Assembly (NCBI GenBank): GCA_036652035.1
Contig: JAVVWR010000016.1
Span: 1 to 49,837 of the forward strand
Source: JAEZVV01 sp036652035
GTDB taxonomy: Bacteria > Pseudomonadota > Gammaproteobacteria > Burkholderiales > Burkholderiaceae_F
Direction: 5' to 3'
Length of the DNA: 49,837 nt
Shown: positions 34,303 through 42,858 of the stretch, in pieces
Position numbering within the stretch: the first letter of the stretch is position 1
Layout: each line of letters begins with the position of its first letter
Notes under the pieces: model-generated
The model's database searches: none
Seen by the model: only the letters and a program-made list of their open reading frames with translations
Told to the model about the DNA's origin: nothing
Translations under genes and position numbers: made by a program

Positions 34303-36165
34303 GTGCGCCGGTTCGCCCTGTCCTTTGTTCTTCTGCTTGCCGGCCCCGCCGCGGCCCAGAGCGCGGCCGAGCTGGTCGCGGCCAGCCGGGCCGAGATGCG
34401 CACCAACCCGGAAGCCAGCCGCCGCCACGCCGAACTGGCCCTGGTGGCGTTGGCGGCGCAACCCGATGTCGATCTCGCGATCCGCGCGCATATCCAGCTG
34501 TGCGAATACCAGGTCGAACGCAATAGCCCGGCCGCGCAGCAGGCGATCGACCAGGCGCGCGCCCTGTTGCCGCAGACCCGTCAGGCCGGCCTGCGCGCCG
34601 CCGTCCTGGCCTGCGAGGGCGAGATCCACGAAACCGCCAGCGCCAATGCGCTCGCCATGGCGCTCTACCATCAAGCGGTTGAAGTCGCGGCCGCGGCCAA
34701 GGATCCGGAAGTGCTGGCCGATTCGCTCTACCGCCGCGGCTACCTGCGTGGACTGACGGGCGAGTTCGCCACCGGCCTGGCGGACCTGCAGCGCGCGATC
34801 GCCATTTACGATCAGCTCTCGCTCAGGCATCAGGCACAGATCGCCACCAGCGGCGTGGCCATCCTCTACAACCGGATGGGCGACTGGGCGCAGGCACGGC
34901 AGTATTTCGAGGCCTCGCTCAAGGCGGAAATCGAGGCCGGTCTGCTGCGAGAGCAAATCGTCACCCGCAACAATCTGGGCCGGGTGTTCGAGAACCTGCA
35001 GGACTGGGGCGCAGCACAGCGCAGCTTCGAAGCGGTGTTCGCGCTCAGCCGCGAACTCGACTATCCGCGCGGCGAGGCCTACGCCTTGCGCGGCCTGGCC
35101 GCGGTGCGCAATGCCCGCGGCGACCCGGTCGCCGCGCTCGGCTTGATCGACCGCGCCGAAGCCTTGCTCGGGCCGCTCCCCGATACCCGCCTGCGCGCCC
35201 TGCTGCTGCTCCAGCGAGGCATTGCCCTGCGCGCCCAGGGCCGCAGCGCCGACAGTGCCGCCGCCTTGAAGCAGGCGCTGCAGATCTTCCTCAAGGCCGA
35301 CTCCCCGGCCGAGGTCGCCACGGCGCACCGCGAGCTCGCGCTCTCGTTCACCGCCCAAGGCGATTGGCACAACGCCTACGATCATCAAGTGCAGCTCCAG
35401 GCGGTGGCAGAAAACCTGATGAAGCGCCAACTCGACCAGCGCCTCGCCACCCTGCGGATCGAGTTCGACTCCGCGGCCAAGGACAAGGAAAACGCCTTGC
35501 TCCAGCGCGAAAAGGACGCGAGCGAGCGTGCCCTGGCGCAGGAAAAGCGCGCCACGCGCCTGCAAGCCGTGGTGCTCGGGCTGGTCGTCCTGCTGGCCGC
35601 GGTGCTCGCCACGCTCGCCTGGCGCCAGCGCCGCACCAGCCGCGAAATGCAGAGCCTGGCGATGACCGACGAGCTGACCGGACTGCCCAACCGCCGCGCC
35701 GTCCTGGCGCGACTCACCACGATGCTGGCCGCGCCCGGTGGCTGCGCCCTGCTGATCATCGACGTCGACCACTTCAAGCTCATCAACGACCGCATCGGCC
35801 ATCTGGCCGGCGACGAGGTCCTGCGCGCCGTGGCTGGCGTTCTGCGCGAAGCGACGCGCGAGCCCGTCACGCTGGGGCGGATCGGCGGCGAGGAGTTCAT
35901 TCTGGCTGCCGCCGCGATCGACGCCGCCGGCGCCGCCGCGCTCGCCGAGCGAGTCACCGCCGCAGCGCGCGCGCTCGACTGCAGCGCCTGGCTGCCGGGC
36001 GGCCGGGTGACCGTGAGCATCGGGCTGACGCTCGCCTTGCCAGACGACTCGGTGAGCGATCTGCTGCGCCGCGCCGACGCCGCGATGTACGCCGCCAAAG
36101 CGGCCGGCCGCGACCGCATCGAACTGCGGCTGGCGCGCCCGCCGCTGCACGCGGTTGCCGACTAA
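34303..36165 (+). CDS. Exported-sensor diguanylate cyclase (TPR-TM-GGDEF)
   Basis: A 620-residue protein with GTG start. Order: signal peptide (1-19), a periplasmic block of TPR-like helical repeats (about 25-370), a coiled coil (about 370-418), one transmembrane helix (about 421-440), and a cytoplasmic GGDEF domain (450-610) with MTDELTGLPNRRA, DVDHFKLINDRIGHLAGDEVL and the active site GGEEF at 528-532. It should make c-di-GMP in response to a periplasmic signal. The usual inhibitory RxxD five residues before GGEEF reads Arg-Glu-Pro-Val (519-522), so product inhibition at the I-site is likely lost. Confidence 0.9.
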   Translation: MRRFALSFVLLLAGPAAAQSAAELVAASRAEMRTNPEASRRHAELALVALAAQPDVDLAIRAHIQLCEYQVERNSPAAQQAIDQARALLPQTRQAGLRAAVLACEGEIHETASANALAMALYHQAVEVAAAAKDPEVLADSLYRRGYLRGLTGEFATGLADLQRAIAIYDQLSLRHQAQIATSGVAILYNRMGDWAQARQYFEASLKAEIEAGLLREQIVTRNNLGRVFENLQDWGAAQRSFEAVFALSRELDYPRGEAYALRGLAAVRNARGDPVAALGLIDRAEALLGPLPDTRLRALLLLQRGIALRAQGRSADSAAALKQALQIFLKADSPAEVATAHRELALSFTAQGDWHNAYDHQVQLQAVAENLMKRQLDQRLATLRIEFDSAAKDKENALLQREKDASERALAQEKRATRLQAVVLGLVVLLAAVLATLAWRQRRTSREMQSLAMTDELTGLPNRRAVLARLTTMLAAPGGCALLIIDVDHFKLINDRIGHLAGDEVLRAVAGVLREATREPVTLGRIGGEEFILAAAAIDAAGAAALAERVTAAARALDCSAWLPGGRVTVSIGLTLALPDDSVSDLLRRADAAMYAAKAAGRDRIELRLARPPLHAVAD

Positions 36166-36303
36166 CAACCCAGACGGGTGCGAGCCCGGCGCACCAAGAC
36201 GCCCGCTCCCCGGCGAGTGCTGGCAGAAACGCGGACAGCACTGCCCCCAAGTGACGGCCGCCCCCGTGGCAGCGATAGTCAGCGCCCTTTTCGAGGAAGC
36301 CTC

Positions 36304-37587
36304 ATGAAACGACGCTCCTGGCTGCTCCTGCCGTTCGCCTTGTTGCCGCTCGGCCTGGCGCAGGCGCTCTCGCCCGCCCGACCGAGCGTGTCCGCCGCCG
36401 TTGCAGCACGCGGCATGACGGTGCTCGACACCCGCAGCAGCGCCGAGTTCAATGGCTGGCCCGCCGCTGGCCAGCGCCGCGGTGGCCATTGGCCGGGAGC
36501 GATCAACCTGCCGGCCGCCTGGCTCGACGGGCTGACCGACGCCGCGCTCGCCGCTCTGCTGAGCGCGAAGGGAGTCGAGCCAACGGCCTCGATCGCTCTG
36601 GTGGGCGAACACTCGGCGGCGCTTGCCGCGCGCCTGGCTGCGCTGGGCTACCCCCGGCTGACGCGTTTTGACGATGCCCTGGCCGATCCCACTCGACTGC
36701 AAGCCTTGCCGAATTACCGCGCGCTGGTGCCCGCCTCCTGGCTGCAGGATCTGATCGCTGGCCGCCCGGTCCATGCCGCACCCAGCGGCCCGTGGCAAGT
36801 GTTCGAAGTCGACTGGGGTGCGCCCAAGGCCTACCTGCTCGGCCATGTGCCGGGGGCGGGCCATATCGATACCAACGCGGTCGAATCCGAGCCGCTGTGG
36901 AACGTCATCGACCCCGCCGCGCTGCGGGCCTGGATCGTGGCGCAAGGCATCCGCGCCGACACCACCGTCATCCTCTACGGCCGCACCACCATGGCGGCGG
37001 CGCGAGTGGCGCAGATCCTGATGACCGCGGGCGTGGCCGATGTCCGTCTGCTCGATGGCGGCTGGGCCGCCTGGCGCGCCGCCGGGGGCGCCAGCCAGAT
37101 TGGCTTGCCGCCCAAGCCCACGCCAGCGCAAGAATTCGGCGGTCGGGCCCGCCCCGAGCTGACGGTCACGCTGGAACAGGCGCAGCAGATCCAGCGCTCG
37201 GGCCAAGGCCGGCTGGTCAGCATCCGCAGCTGGCCCGAGTTCATCGGCGCCACCAGCGGCTACAGCTACATCGATGCCAAGGGCGACATCCCTGGCGCCG
37301 CCTGGGGACATGGCGGAATCGACGCGCAAAGCCTGTCCGACTTCCATAACCCCGACGGCACGATGCGCGCGGCCAACGAGATCGCCGCCTTCTGGCGCGC
37401 CGCCGGGATCGAGCCCGGCCAGCGCATCGCCTTCTACTGCGGCACCGGCTGGCGCGCCGCCGAGGCCTTCTTCTACGCGCATGTGATGGGCTGGACCAAC
37501 ATTGCCGTGTTCGACGGCGGCTGGCTCGAATGGAGCCTCGATCCCGCCCGCCCGCGCGTCAGTGGCGAGCGGGCCTGGCGACGTTAA
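36304..37587 (+). CDS. Exported three-domain rhodanese family protein
   Basis: A 427-residue protein with a signal peptide (cleavage near AQA, about 21). It has three rhodanese-like units. In unit 1 (about 30-125) the loop is ALVGEHSAAL, without Cys. In unit 2 (about 165-262) it is ILYGRTTMAAA, also without Cys. In unit 3 (about 290-420) it is FYCGTGWRAAEA with Cys379. So only the last can transfer sulfur; the others may bind a partner. It resembles the 17346 rhodanese in being exported but has one more domain. It starts 139 bp after the GGDEF gene. Confidence 0.85.
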   Translation: MKRRSWLLLPFALLPLGLAQALSPARPSVSAAVAARGMTVLDTRSSAEFNGWPAAGQRRGGHWPGAINLPAAWLDGLTDAALAALLSAKGVEPTASIALVGEHSAALAARLAALGYPRLTRFDDALADPTRLQALPNYRALVPASWLQDLIAGRPVHAAPSGPWQVFEVDWGAPKAYLLGHVPGAGHIDTNAVESEPLWNVIDPAALRAWIVAQGIRADTTVILYGRTTMAAARVAQILMTAGVADVRLLDGGWAAWRAAGGASQIGLPPKPTPAQEFGGRARPELTVTLEQAQQIQRSGQGRLVSIRSWPEFIGATSGYSYIDAKGDIPGAAWGHGGIDAQSLSDFHNPDGTMRAANEIAAFWRAAGIEPGQRIAFYCGTGWRAAEAFFYAHVMGWTNIAVFDGGWLEWSLDPARPRVSGERAWRR

Positions 37588-37669
37588 CCCCGACGTCACG
37601 GCTCCCGCCGCCGCTGCGTGCGAGCACTTGAGGCATGCTTCGCTCATCGCCTTGAACCGGAGCCCCGGC

Positions 37670-37972
37670 ATGATTCTCGAAGTCGCAGACATCCGCATCC
37701 ATCCCGGCCAGCAGGCCGAGTTCGAAGCCGCGCTTGAGCGCGGCATCCAGACCGTGATCGTCGAGGCCAAGGGCTTTGTCGGCTACGAACTGCAACACGG
37801 CATCGAATCGCCCGAGCGCTACCTGCTGATGATTCACTGGGAAAAGCTCGAGAACCACACAGTCGATTTCCGCGGCTCCCCCGCTTTCGCTCAGTGGCGC
37901 GAGATCGTCGGCCCCTTCTTCGCCCAGGCGCCGCAGGTCGAGCATTTCCGCGCGACCGAGTTCATCGAATGA
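37670..37972 (+). CDS. Antibiotic-biosynthesis-monooxygenase (ABM) domain protein
   Basis: A 100-residue ferredoxin-like fold protein of the ABM family. Seen: an N-terminal MILEVADIRIHPGQQAEFEAAL, a middle VEAKGFVGYELQHG and SPERYLLMIHWE, ending SPAFAQWREIVGPFF. Members are cofactor-free quinol monooxygenases or haem-binding or stress proteins; this one cannot be placed more closely. The ATG follows GGAGCCCCGGC. The end overlaps the PfkB kinase gene as ATGA, so the two are coupled. Confidence 0.85.
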   Translation: MILEVADIRIHPGQQAEFEAALERGIQTVIVEAKGFVGYELQHGIESPERYLLMIHWEKLENHTVDFRGSPAFAQWREIVGPFFAQAPQVEHFRATEFIE

Positions 37973-38883
37973 CAAGCCGCGCGCCGCGCGCCTGCGTGGT
38001 CTGCGTGGGTGGCTCGGCCACGATCGACCAGATCTTCCTGGTCAACGAGGTCAAGCTGCCCTCGGCCAAGCTGCCCGCGCTCGACTTCGTTGAAACCGGC
38101 GGCGGCATGGGCGCCAATGCCGCAGTCACGGTGCAGCGCCTGGGCGGCCAGGCGATCTACTGGGGCCGCGTCGGGGCCGACGAACCGGGCGCGCAAGTCA
38201 TCGCCATGCTCGCGCACGAAGGCGTGGATGTGAGCGGGCTGCGCCAGCTCGCGGGCTTTCGCACCAAGATCGCCACCATCCTGATCGACGCCCGCGGCGA
38301 ACGCCTGGTGGTCTCGTCGCAGCCGCAGGGCTATCCGCCCGACGCCGCGTGGCTGCCGCTCGATCGGCTGCACAGCGCACAAGCCGTGCTGGCCGACACC
38401 CGTTGGCCGGCCGGCGCCGCGACCCTCTTCAACGCCGCCGCCGCGCTCGGCCTGCCCAGCGTATTCGACGGCGACGCCGGTGACCCGACGGTGGTGGCCG
38501 CCACCGCGCAACTCGCGACCCACCCGTTCTACTCCGAGCCCATGCTCGAAGCCTTCGGCCTGGGCGCGCCGGGTACCGCGCTGCCGCGAATTTTCGGCGG
38601 GCGCAACCAGATCTGCGGTGTCACGCTCGGCGCCGCCGGCGTGATGTGGTTCGACGGCCAGCAGATCCATACCGCGCCGACGCGCCAGGTGGTGGCGATC
38701 GACACGCTGGCCGCCGGCGACACCTGGCACGGCGCGTTCGCGCTCGCCCTGGCCGAAGGGCTCGCCTTGCATGCCGCGCTGAGCTTTGCCACCGACGCGG
38801 CCGCGCTCAAATGCACCCGCTTCGGCGGTCGCGCCGGCATCCCGCGCCGCGCCGAACTCGACGCCTGGCGCGACAGCCACTGA
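37969..38883 (+). CDS. PfkB family carbohydrate kinase
   Basis: A 304-residue ribokinase-fold enzyme. The N-terminal VVCVGGSATIDQIFLV and GGGMGANAAVTVQRLGGQA (PfkB signature 1) are present, and near the C-terminus DTLAAGDTWHGAF, with the catalytic Asp of the xAGD motif. The substrate may be a sugar such as fructose, ketodeoxygluconate or sulfofructose; sequence alone does not say. It overlaps the ABM gene and is followed 50 bp later by an EamA transporter, which might form one unit. Confidence 0.9.
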   Translation: MTSRAPRACVVCVGGSATIDQIFLVNEVKLPSAKLPALDFVETGGGMGANAAVTVQRLGGQAIYWGRVGADEPGAQVIAMLAHEGVDVSGLRQLAGFRTKIATILIDARGERLVVSSQPQGYPPDAAWLPLDRLHSAQAVLADTRWPAGAATLFNAAAALGLPSVFDGDAGDPTVVAATAQLATHPFYSEPMLEAFGLGAPGTALPRIFGGRNQICGVTLGAAGVMWFDGQQIHTAPTRQVVAIDTLAAGDTWHGAFALALAEGLALHAALSFATDAAALKCTRFGGRAGIPRRAELDAWRDSH

Positions 38884-38933
38884 CCCTTCCCTTTAGCGGC
38901 CCACGATCCGGTTCGTCCGCTCGCCCGCACCCC

Positions 38934-39866
38934 ATGACCTCGCCCCAAGCCCTCGATGGCCGCGCCACCGGCCTGATGCTTTTGCTGTGTTTCGTCTGGA
39001 GCCTGCAGCAGATCTCGCTCAAGGCCGCCGCACCCGACATGGCACCGATTCTGATGCTGGCTCTGCGCTCCGGCGTGGCCGCCCTGCTCGTTGCCCTGGT
39101 GATGCATTGGCGCGGCGAACGTCTTGCCCCGGGGCGCTGGCGCGCCGGCGTGACCGTGGGGCTGCTGTTTGCGCTCGAGTACCTGCTCCTGGGCGAAGGC
39201 CTGCGCCACACCCACGCCTCACACATCGTCGTCTTTCTCTACACCGCGCCGATTTTCGCCGCGATCGGACTGAGCTGGCGGCTGCCGACCGAACGCCTGA
39301 GCGCCGCGCAATGGCTGGGCATTGCGGTCGCTTTTGCCGGCATCGCCATCACCTTCTTTGGCCGCGCCCCCAGCGCGGCAACGGCGGCCAACAACGTCTT
39401 GTGGGGCGACCTGCTCGGCCTGTTGGCCGGTGCCGCCTGGGGCGTCACCACGGTCGTGGTGCGCTCTTCCAGCCTGGCCCGGGCGCCAGCCACCGAAACC
39501 CTGCTCTACCAGTTGCTCGCCGCCTGTTTTCTGCTGTGGCCGGCCAGCCTCCTGCTGGGACAGGGGAGTTTCAATCCCACACCGCTGGTCTGGGGGCATC
39601 TGGCCTTTCAGGCCCTGGTCGTGTCGTTTGCCAGTTTTCTGGCGTGGTTCTGGCTGCTGCGCCACTACCTCGCCACCCGGCTCGGCGTGTTCTCCTTCAT
39701 GACCCCGCTCTTTGGTGTCGCGCTCGGCGTGGTCTGGCTCGACGAGCCGCTTGAGCCTGGCTTCGTGGCCGGCAGCACCCTGGTGCTGAGCGGCGTGGCA
39801 CTGGTGAGCCGGCCTGACTGGCTGACCCGCCTGCTCGGCCGCTTGATGTCCCCCCGACGCGTTTGA
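38934..39866 (+). CDS. EamA/DMT family transporter
   Basis: A 310-residue, ten-helix drug/metabolite transporter with two EamA repeats: the first has LLLCFVWSLQQISLKAAAPDM and LLFALEYLLLGEGLRHTHASHIVVFLYTAPIF, the second GDLLGLLAGAAWGVTTVVVRSSSLAR and SFMTPLFGVALGVVWLDEPL. These proteins usually export metabolites or amino acids. The ATG at 38934 lacks a strong ribosome site. It follows the PfkB gene closely. Confidence 0.88.
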   Translation: MTSPQALDGRATGLMLLLCFVWSLQQISLKAAAPDMAPILMLALRSGVAALLVALVMHWRGERLAPGRWRAGVTVGLLFALEYLLLGEGLRHTHASHIVVFLYTAPIFAAIGLSWRLPTERLSAAQWLGIAVAFAGIAITFFGRAPSAATAANNVLWGDLLGLLAGAAWGVTTVVVRSSSLARAPATETLLYQLLAACFLLWPASLLLGQGSFNPTPLVWGHLAFQALVVSFASFLAWFWLLRHYLATRLGVFSFMTPLFGVALGVVWLDEPLEPGFVAGSTLVLSGVALVSRPDWLTRLLGRLMSPRRV

Positions 39867-39946
39867 CGCTTTGGCCAGCACGGAAATGTGGCCAGCCATG
39901 CCCGCCACTCCCGCCTGTAACCAACGCTTGCCATTGGTAACGCGCC

Positions 39947-39984
39947 CTAACTCCGCTCTAAGTCGGCTCTAAGTTGGCTCCAAC
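39947..39984 (+). promoter_or_regulatory. Direct hexamer repeats, candidate OmpR-family regulator box
   Basis: CTAACT (39947), CTAAGT (39958) and CTAAGT (39969) each start 11 bp apart with 5-bp spacers (CCGCT, CGGCT). A weaker fourth unit (CCAACA) starts at 39980. Hexamer-N5-hexamer spacing is the layout bound by PmrA/QseB/OmpR-type response regulators. The repeats lie 37-74 bp upstream of the ferric-reductase-like gene. Confidence 0.65.
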
Positions 39985-40020
39985 AAGCTCGGTTTTCTCT
40001 TGCAACACCGGAGTTCAACC

Positions 40021-41355
40021 ATGCTGGGTCCCTTGTTTCGGCGCCGTCCGATCGCCATCGGCGGCTTTTCCCTGGTCCTCGCCTATCTCGTCAGCCGGGC
40101 TCTGACCAGCCCCTGGCCGATCGACTTCAAGGCGTGGCGCGCCGAGGGGATTCTGTTTTCAGGCATCTTGTTGATCGCGGCGATGGCCGCCGCCGCCCTG
40201 CTTGCGCTGCGGCCCGCGACCCTTGAGCCGCGTCTGGGCGGGCTCGACCGGCTCTACGGCCTGCACAAGCAACTCGGGATCGCGGTCTGCGCCTTGCTCG
40301 CCATCCACTGGCTCGCCGATCTCTCGCCCAAGATCCTGGTCGCACTCGACCTGATGACGCCGCGCGTCAAGTCCCCCAAGCCGACCGGCCCCGTGAGCCT
40401 GATCGCCAGCCTGCGCGGCCCGGCCAAGGACCTCGGCGAATGGGCGGCGTGGAGCATGGTGCTGCTGCTGCCACTCGCCCTGTGGGGCAAGGCGATCGCC
40501 TACGGCCTGTGGCGGCATGTGCACAAGATTTTCGCCCTGGTCCTCGTCGCCGGCGTGTTTCACAGCGCGCTGCTGATGCCGCTGGAACTCTGGGCAAGCC
40601 CGGTCGGCGCTGCCACCGCGCTCGCGCTGAGCGTCGCCAGCGTGGCGGCCCTGCTCTCGCTCACCGGCCGGATCGGCGCTCGTCGCACCGTCAGAGGCGA
40701 GATTGTTGCCGCGCAGCGGCTCAACCCTCACACGATCGAACTGCGCTGCCGCCTCGCGGGCGGCTGGCGTTCCCACTCGCCCGGGCAGTTCGCCCTGCTC
40801 ACGCTCGACCCCAGCGAAGGCGCCCACCCCTACACGATGGCATCGGCCGATCGCGGCGATGGCGAAGTCAGCTTCGTGATCAAGGCGCTGGGCGACTACA
40901 CCCGCCGCGTGGTCGAACAGGCCCGGCCCGGTCAGCCGGTGAGCATCGAAGGCCCCTATGGCCGCTTCGATCTTCCGGCCGACGACAGCCCCCAGGTCTG
41001 GATTGCGGGTGGGATCGGCGTCACGCCCTTCATGGCCTGGCTCGATCAGCTGAGCCTGAGCGGGCAATCGCGGCGCGCGGTCGACTTCTTCTGGTGCGTA
41101 TCGAACACGGCCGACGCTGTTCGGCTTGACTGGCTGCGCGAGCGGGCGGCCGCCAGCGGCGTTCGCCTGCACTTGATCGACGCGGCGCGCCAGGAATTTC
41201 TCAGCGCCGAGCACCCGGTGTTCGCCGGCCGGCTCGAGCAGAGGCAGGTCTGGTTCTGCGGGCCGGCGGGATTGGCCAAGGCCTTGAGCGCGGGCCTGGC
41301 CGCGCGCGGACTGCCGCCCTCGGCCTTTCACACCGAAGCGTTTGGCTTTCGCTAA
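40021..41355 (+). CDS. Ferric-reductase-like transmembrane flavocytochrome
   Basis: A 444-residue protein of the NOX/FRE superfamily. Residues about 10-215 form a transmembrane haem-b domain with paired histidines His82/His96 and His168/His181. Then follow an FAD domain (HPYTMAS, ca. 273-279) and an NAD(P) domain (WIAGGIGVTPFMAWLDQL and WFCGPAGLAKAL). It should move electrons from NAD(P)H across the membrane to an outside acceptor such as Fe(III). ATG at 40021 has GGAG nine bases upstream and is preferred to a TTG at 40000. The CTAAGT repeats upstream suggest two-component control. Confidence 0.88.
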   Translation: MLGPLFRRRPIAIGGFSLVLAYLVSRALTSPWPIDFKAWRAEGILFSGILLIAAMAAAALLALRPATLEPRLGGLDRLYGLHKQLGIAVCALLAIHWLADLSPKILVALDLMTPRVKSPKPTGPVSLIASLRGPAKDLGEWAAWSMVLLLPLALWGKAIAYGLWRHVHKIFALVLVAGVFHSALLMPLELWASPVGAATALALSVASVAALLSLTGRIGARRTVRGEIVAAQRLNPHTIELRCRLAGGWRSHSPGQFALLTLDPSEGAHPYTMASADRGDGEVSFVIKALGDYTRRVVEQARPGQPVSIEGPYGRFDLPADDSPQVWIAGGIGVTPFMAWLDQLSLSGQSRRAVDFFWCVSNTADAVRLDWLRERAAASGVRLHLIDAARQEFLSAEHPVFAGRLEQRQVWFCGPAGLAKALSAGLAARGLPPSAFHTEAFGFR

Positions 41356-41367
41356 GAGCCCGGGCAG

Positions 41368-42690
41368 TTAGTGCGGCGACACTCCGGCCATGGCGTCGGG
41401 GCTGGGAACGGCCTCGTCGCCCGCCACCACCGGCAGAACCCGGGTGCCGCGAATCACCGCCAGGCGCCAGCCCACGGCAGCGAGCAGCAGCGCGCCGATC
41501 CCCGCAAACGCCAGCCCCGCGCGCAGATCGACGCGCTCGCCCAGCCAGCCGCCCAGCAGAGCGCCAGGGCCGGCGGGAAGCAGGATCAGCCAGCGCATGG
41601 TGCTTGTCATCCGGCCCAGCATCGGCGCCGGTGTCACCGCCTGACGCAGCGCCAGAAAGTTGATGAAGATAAGCACCGCGCCCACGCCAAAGAGCGCGAG
41701 CATGGCCGCGAACATGGCAACACCCAGCGCCGAAGCCGGCGCCACCGCGCCCAGCACCCAGCCCACGCCGCAGACCGCAAAACCGAGCATCAGCGTGGGG
41801 CCGGGCCCGAGGCGGCGAGAGACCCGATGGCCGCCCATGCTGGTGACGATGGTGCCCACCCCCAGGGCGACGTAGCACAGGCCGATCGCGCCTTCGGAAA
41901 GTCCCAGCGTGCGCACCGCAAACAGGATCTGCACCACCAGAGCGGACTGATGGCAGAACTGCCAGCCGCCGACCAGAGCGGCCATGGTGATCAAGAGGCG
42001 GTGACCGCAGACAAAAGCCAGGCCCGCGCGCAGCGCCGGCCAGAATTGGGTCGCGGCATGACGCGGGCCTTCGGTCACCTGAATGCCGCGCAGGATCAAG
42101 GCCGACACCGCCAGCAGCACCGCATTGGCGACCAGCGCCAGCGGTGCGCCGGTGAGCTTGATCAGAGCGCCCGCCGCGCCCGGACCCGCCACTTCGGCCG
42201 CGGAATTGGCCAGAGCGTTCTTGGCGTGAGCTTCGACCAGGCGGTCGCGCTCGACGATCTGGGTCAGCACGATCTGCGCCGCGCTGCCCGCCACGGTGTA
42301 GACCGCGCCCATGACAAAGCCCACGGCGTAAAGCCATTCCATCGTCAGCCAGCCCAGCCACCACGCCAGTGGAATGCTGGCCACGCCCAACGCCAGGATC
42401 ATTTCGCCCGTCACATAGACCGGCAGCTTGCGCACACGGTCGAGCCAGACCCCGGCCGGCAGCGAGAACAACACGAAGGGCGCGATCTCCATGAAGGTGA
42501 GCAAGCCCATCTGCGTCGGCGTGGCATGCAGCAGCACGGCCGCGGTGAGCGGCACCGCGAGCATCGTGACCTGACCGCCAAAGGAGCTGATCAGGATCGA
42601 GGTCCACAGACGGCGGTAGACCGCGTCGCGCAGAAGATCGGTCGGCGGCAGCGAAAAGCGCGCCAGCCAGCGCAGCAATGCAGCGCGCAT
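41368..42690 (-). CDS. MFS transporter (EntS-like DHA3 family)
   Basis: A 440-residue, twelve-helix major facilitator of the EntS/DHA3 group. Seen: YRRLWTSILISSFGGQVTMLAVPLTA at helix 1, the loop motif LPAGVWLDRVRKLPVYV between helices 2 and 3, and IVERDRLVEAHAKNALANSAAEVAGPGAAG. These proteins export siderophores or drugs. ATG 42690 (MRAALLRWL) has GAGGGC eight bases before it and is preferred to ATG 42705. No siderophore genes are present nearby, so the substrate is open. It converges with the flavocytochrome gene 12 bp away. Confidence 0.9.
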   Translation of the reverse strand: MRAALLRWLARFSLPPTDLLRDAVYRRLWTSILISSFGGQVTMLAVPLTAAVLLHATPTQMGLLTFMEIAPFVLFSLPAGVWLDRVRKLPVYVTGEMILALGVASIPLAWWLGWLTMEWLYAVGFVMGAVYTVAGSAAQIVLTQIVERDRLVEAHAKNALANSAAEVAGPGAAGALIKLTGAPLALVANAVLLAVSALILRGIQVTEGPRHAATQFWPALRAGLAFVCGHRLLITMAALVGGWQFCHQSALVVQILFAVRTLGLSEGAIGLCYVALGVGTIVTSMGGHRVSRRLGPGPTLMLGFAVCGVGWVLGAVAPASALGVAMFAAMLALFGVGAVLIFINFLALRQAVTPAPMLGRMTSTMRWLILLPAGPGALLGGWLGERVDLRAGLAFAGIGALLLAAVGWRLAVIRGTRVLPVVAGDEAVPSPDAMAGVSPH

Positions 42691-42794
42691 CGAAGAAGCC
42701 CTCATGGGAAGCCAGCGGAGAAGAACCTTCGCAGCTTACCGAGGCCGGGCCCGACACCCGCTCCATATCCCTGCGGCGCGGCGTGAAAATCGGC

Positions 42795-42824
42795 AAAAAA
42801 AAGCCGCCTCACTCAGGAGGCGGC
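42795..42824 (-). terminator. Rho-independent terminator
   Basis: An 8-bp stem (42803-42810 with 42817-42824) is preceded on the + strand by a run of eight A's, which is a T-run for minus-strand transcription. It ends the first FadL-family gene, 35 bp after its stop. Confidence 0.88.
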
Positions 42825-42858
42825 AGCGTCTAGGCGCAGCGGCAAAACGCCGCGGCGA

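Noticed and set aside
33067..37770. Very long open frame on the minus strand, antisense to the CBS, GGDEF and rhodanese genes
   Set aside because: It crosses several well-supported genes on the other strand and its translation has no recognisable domain; such frames are common in high-GC DNA.
39918..39940. CCAA...TTGG inverted repeat just before the CTAAGT boxes
   Set aside because: Only a 5-bp perfect arm; adjacent bases do not pair, so it is likely chance.
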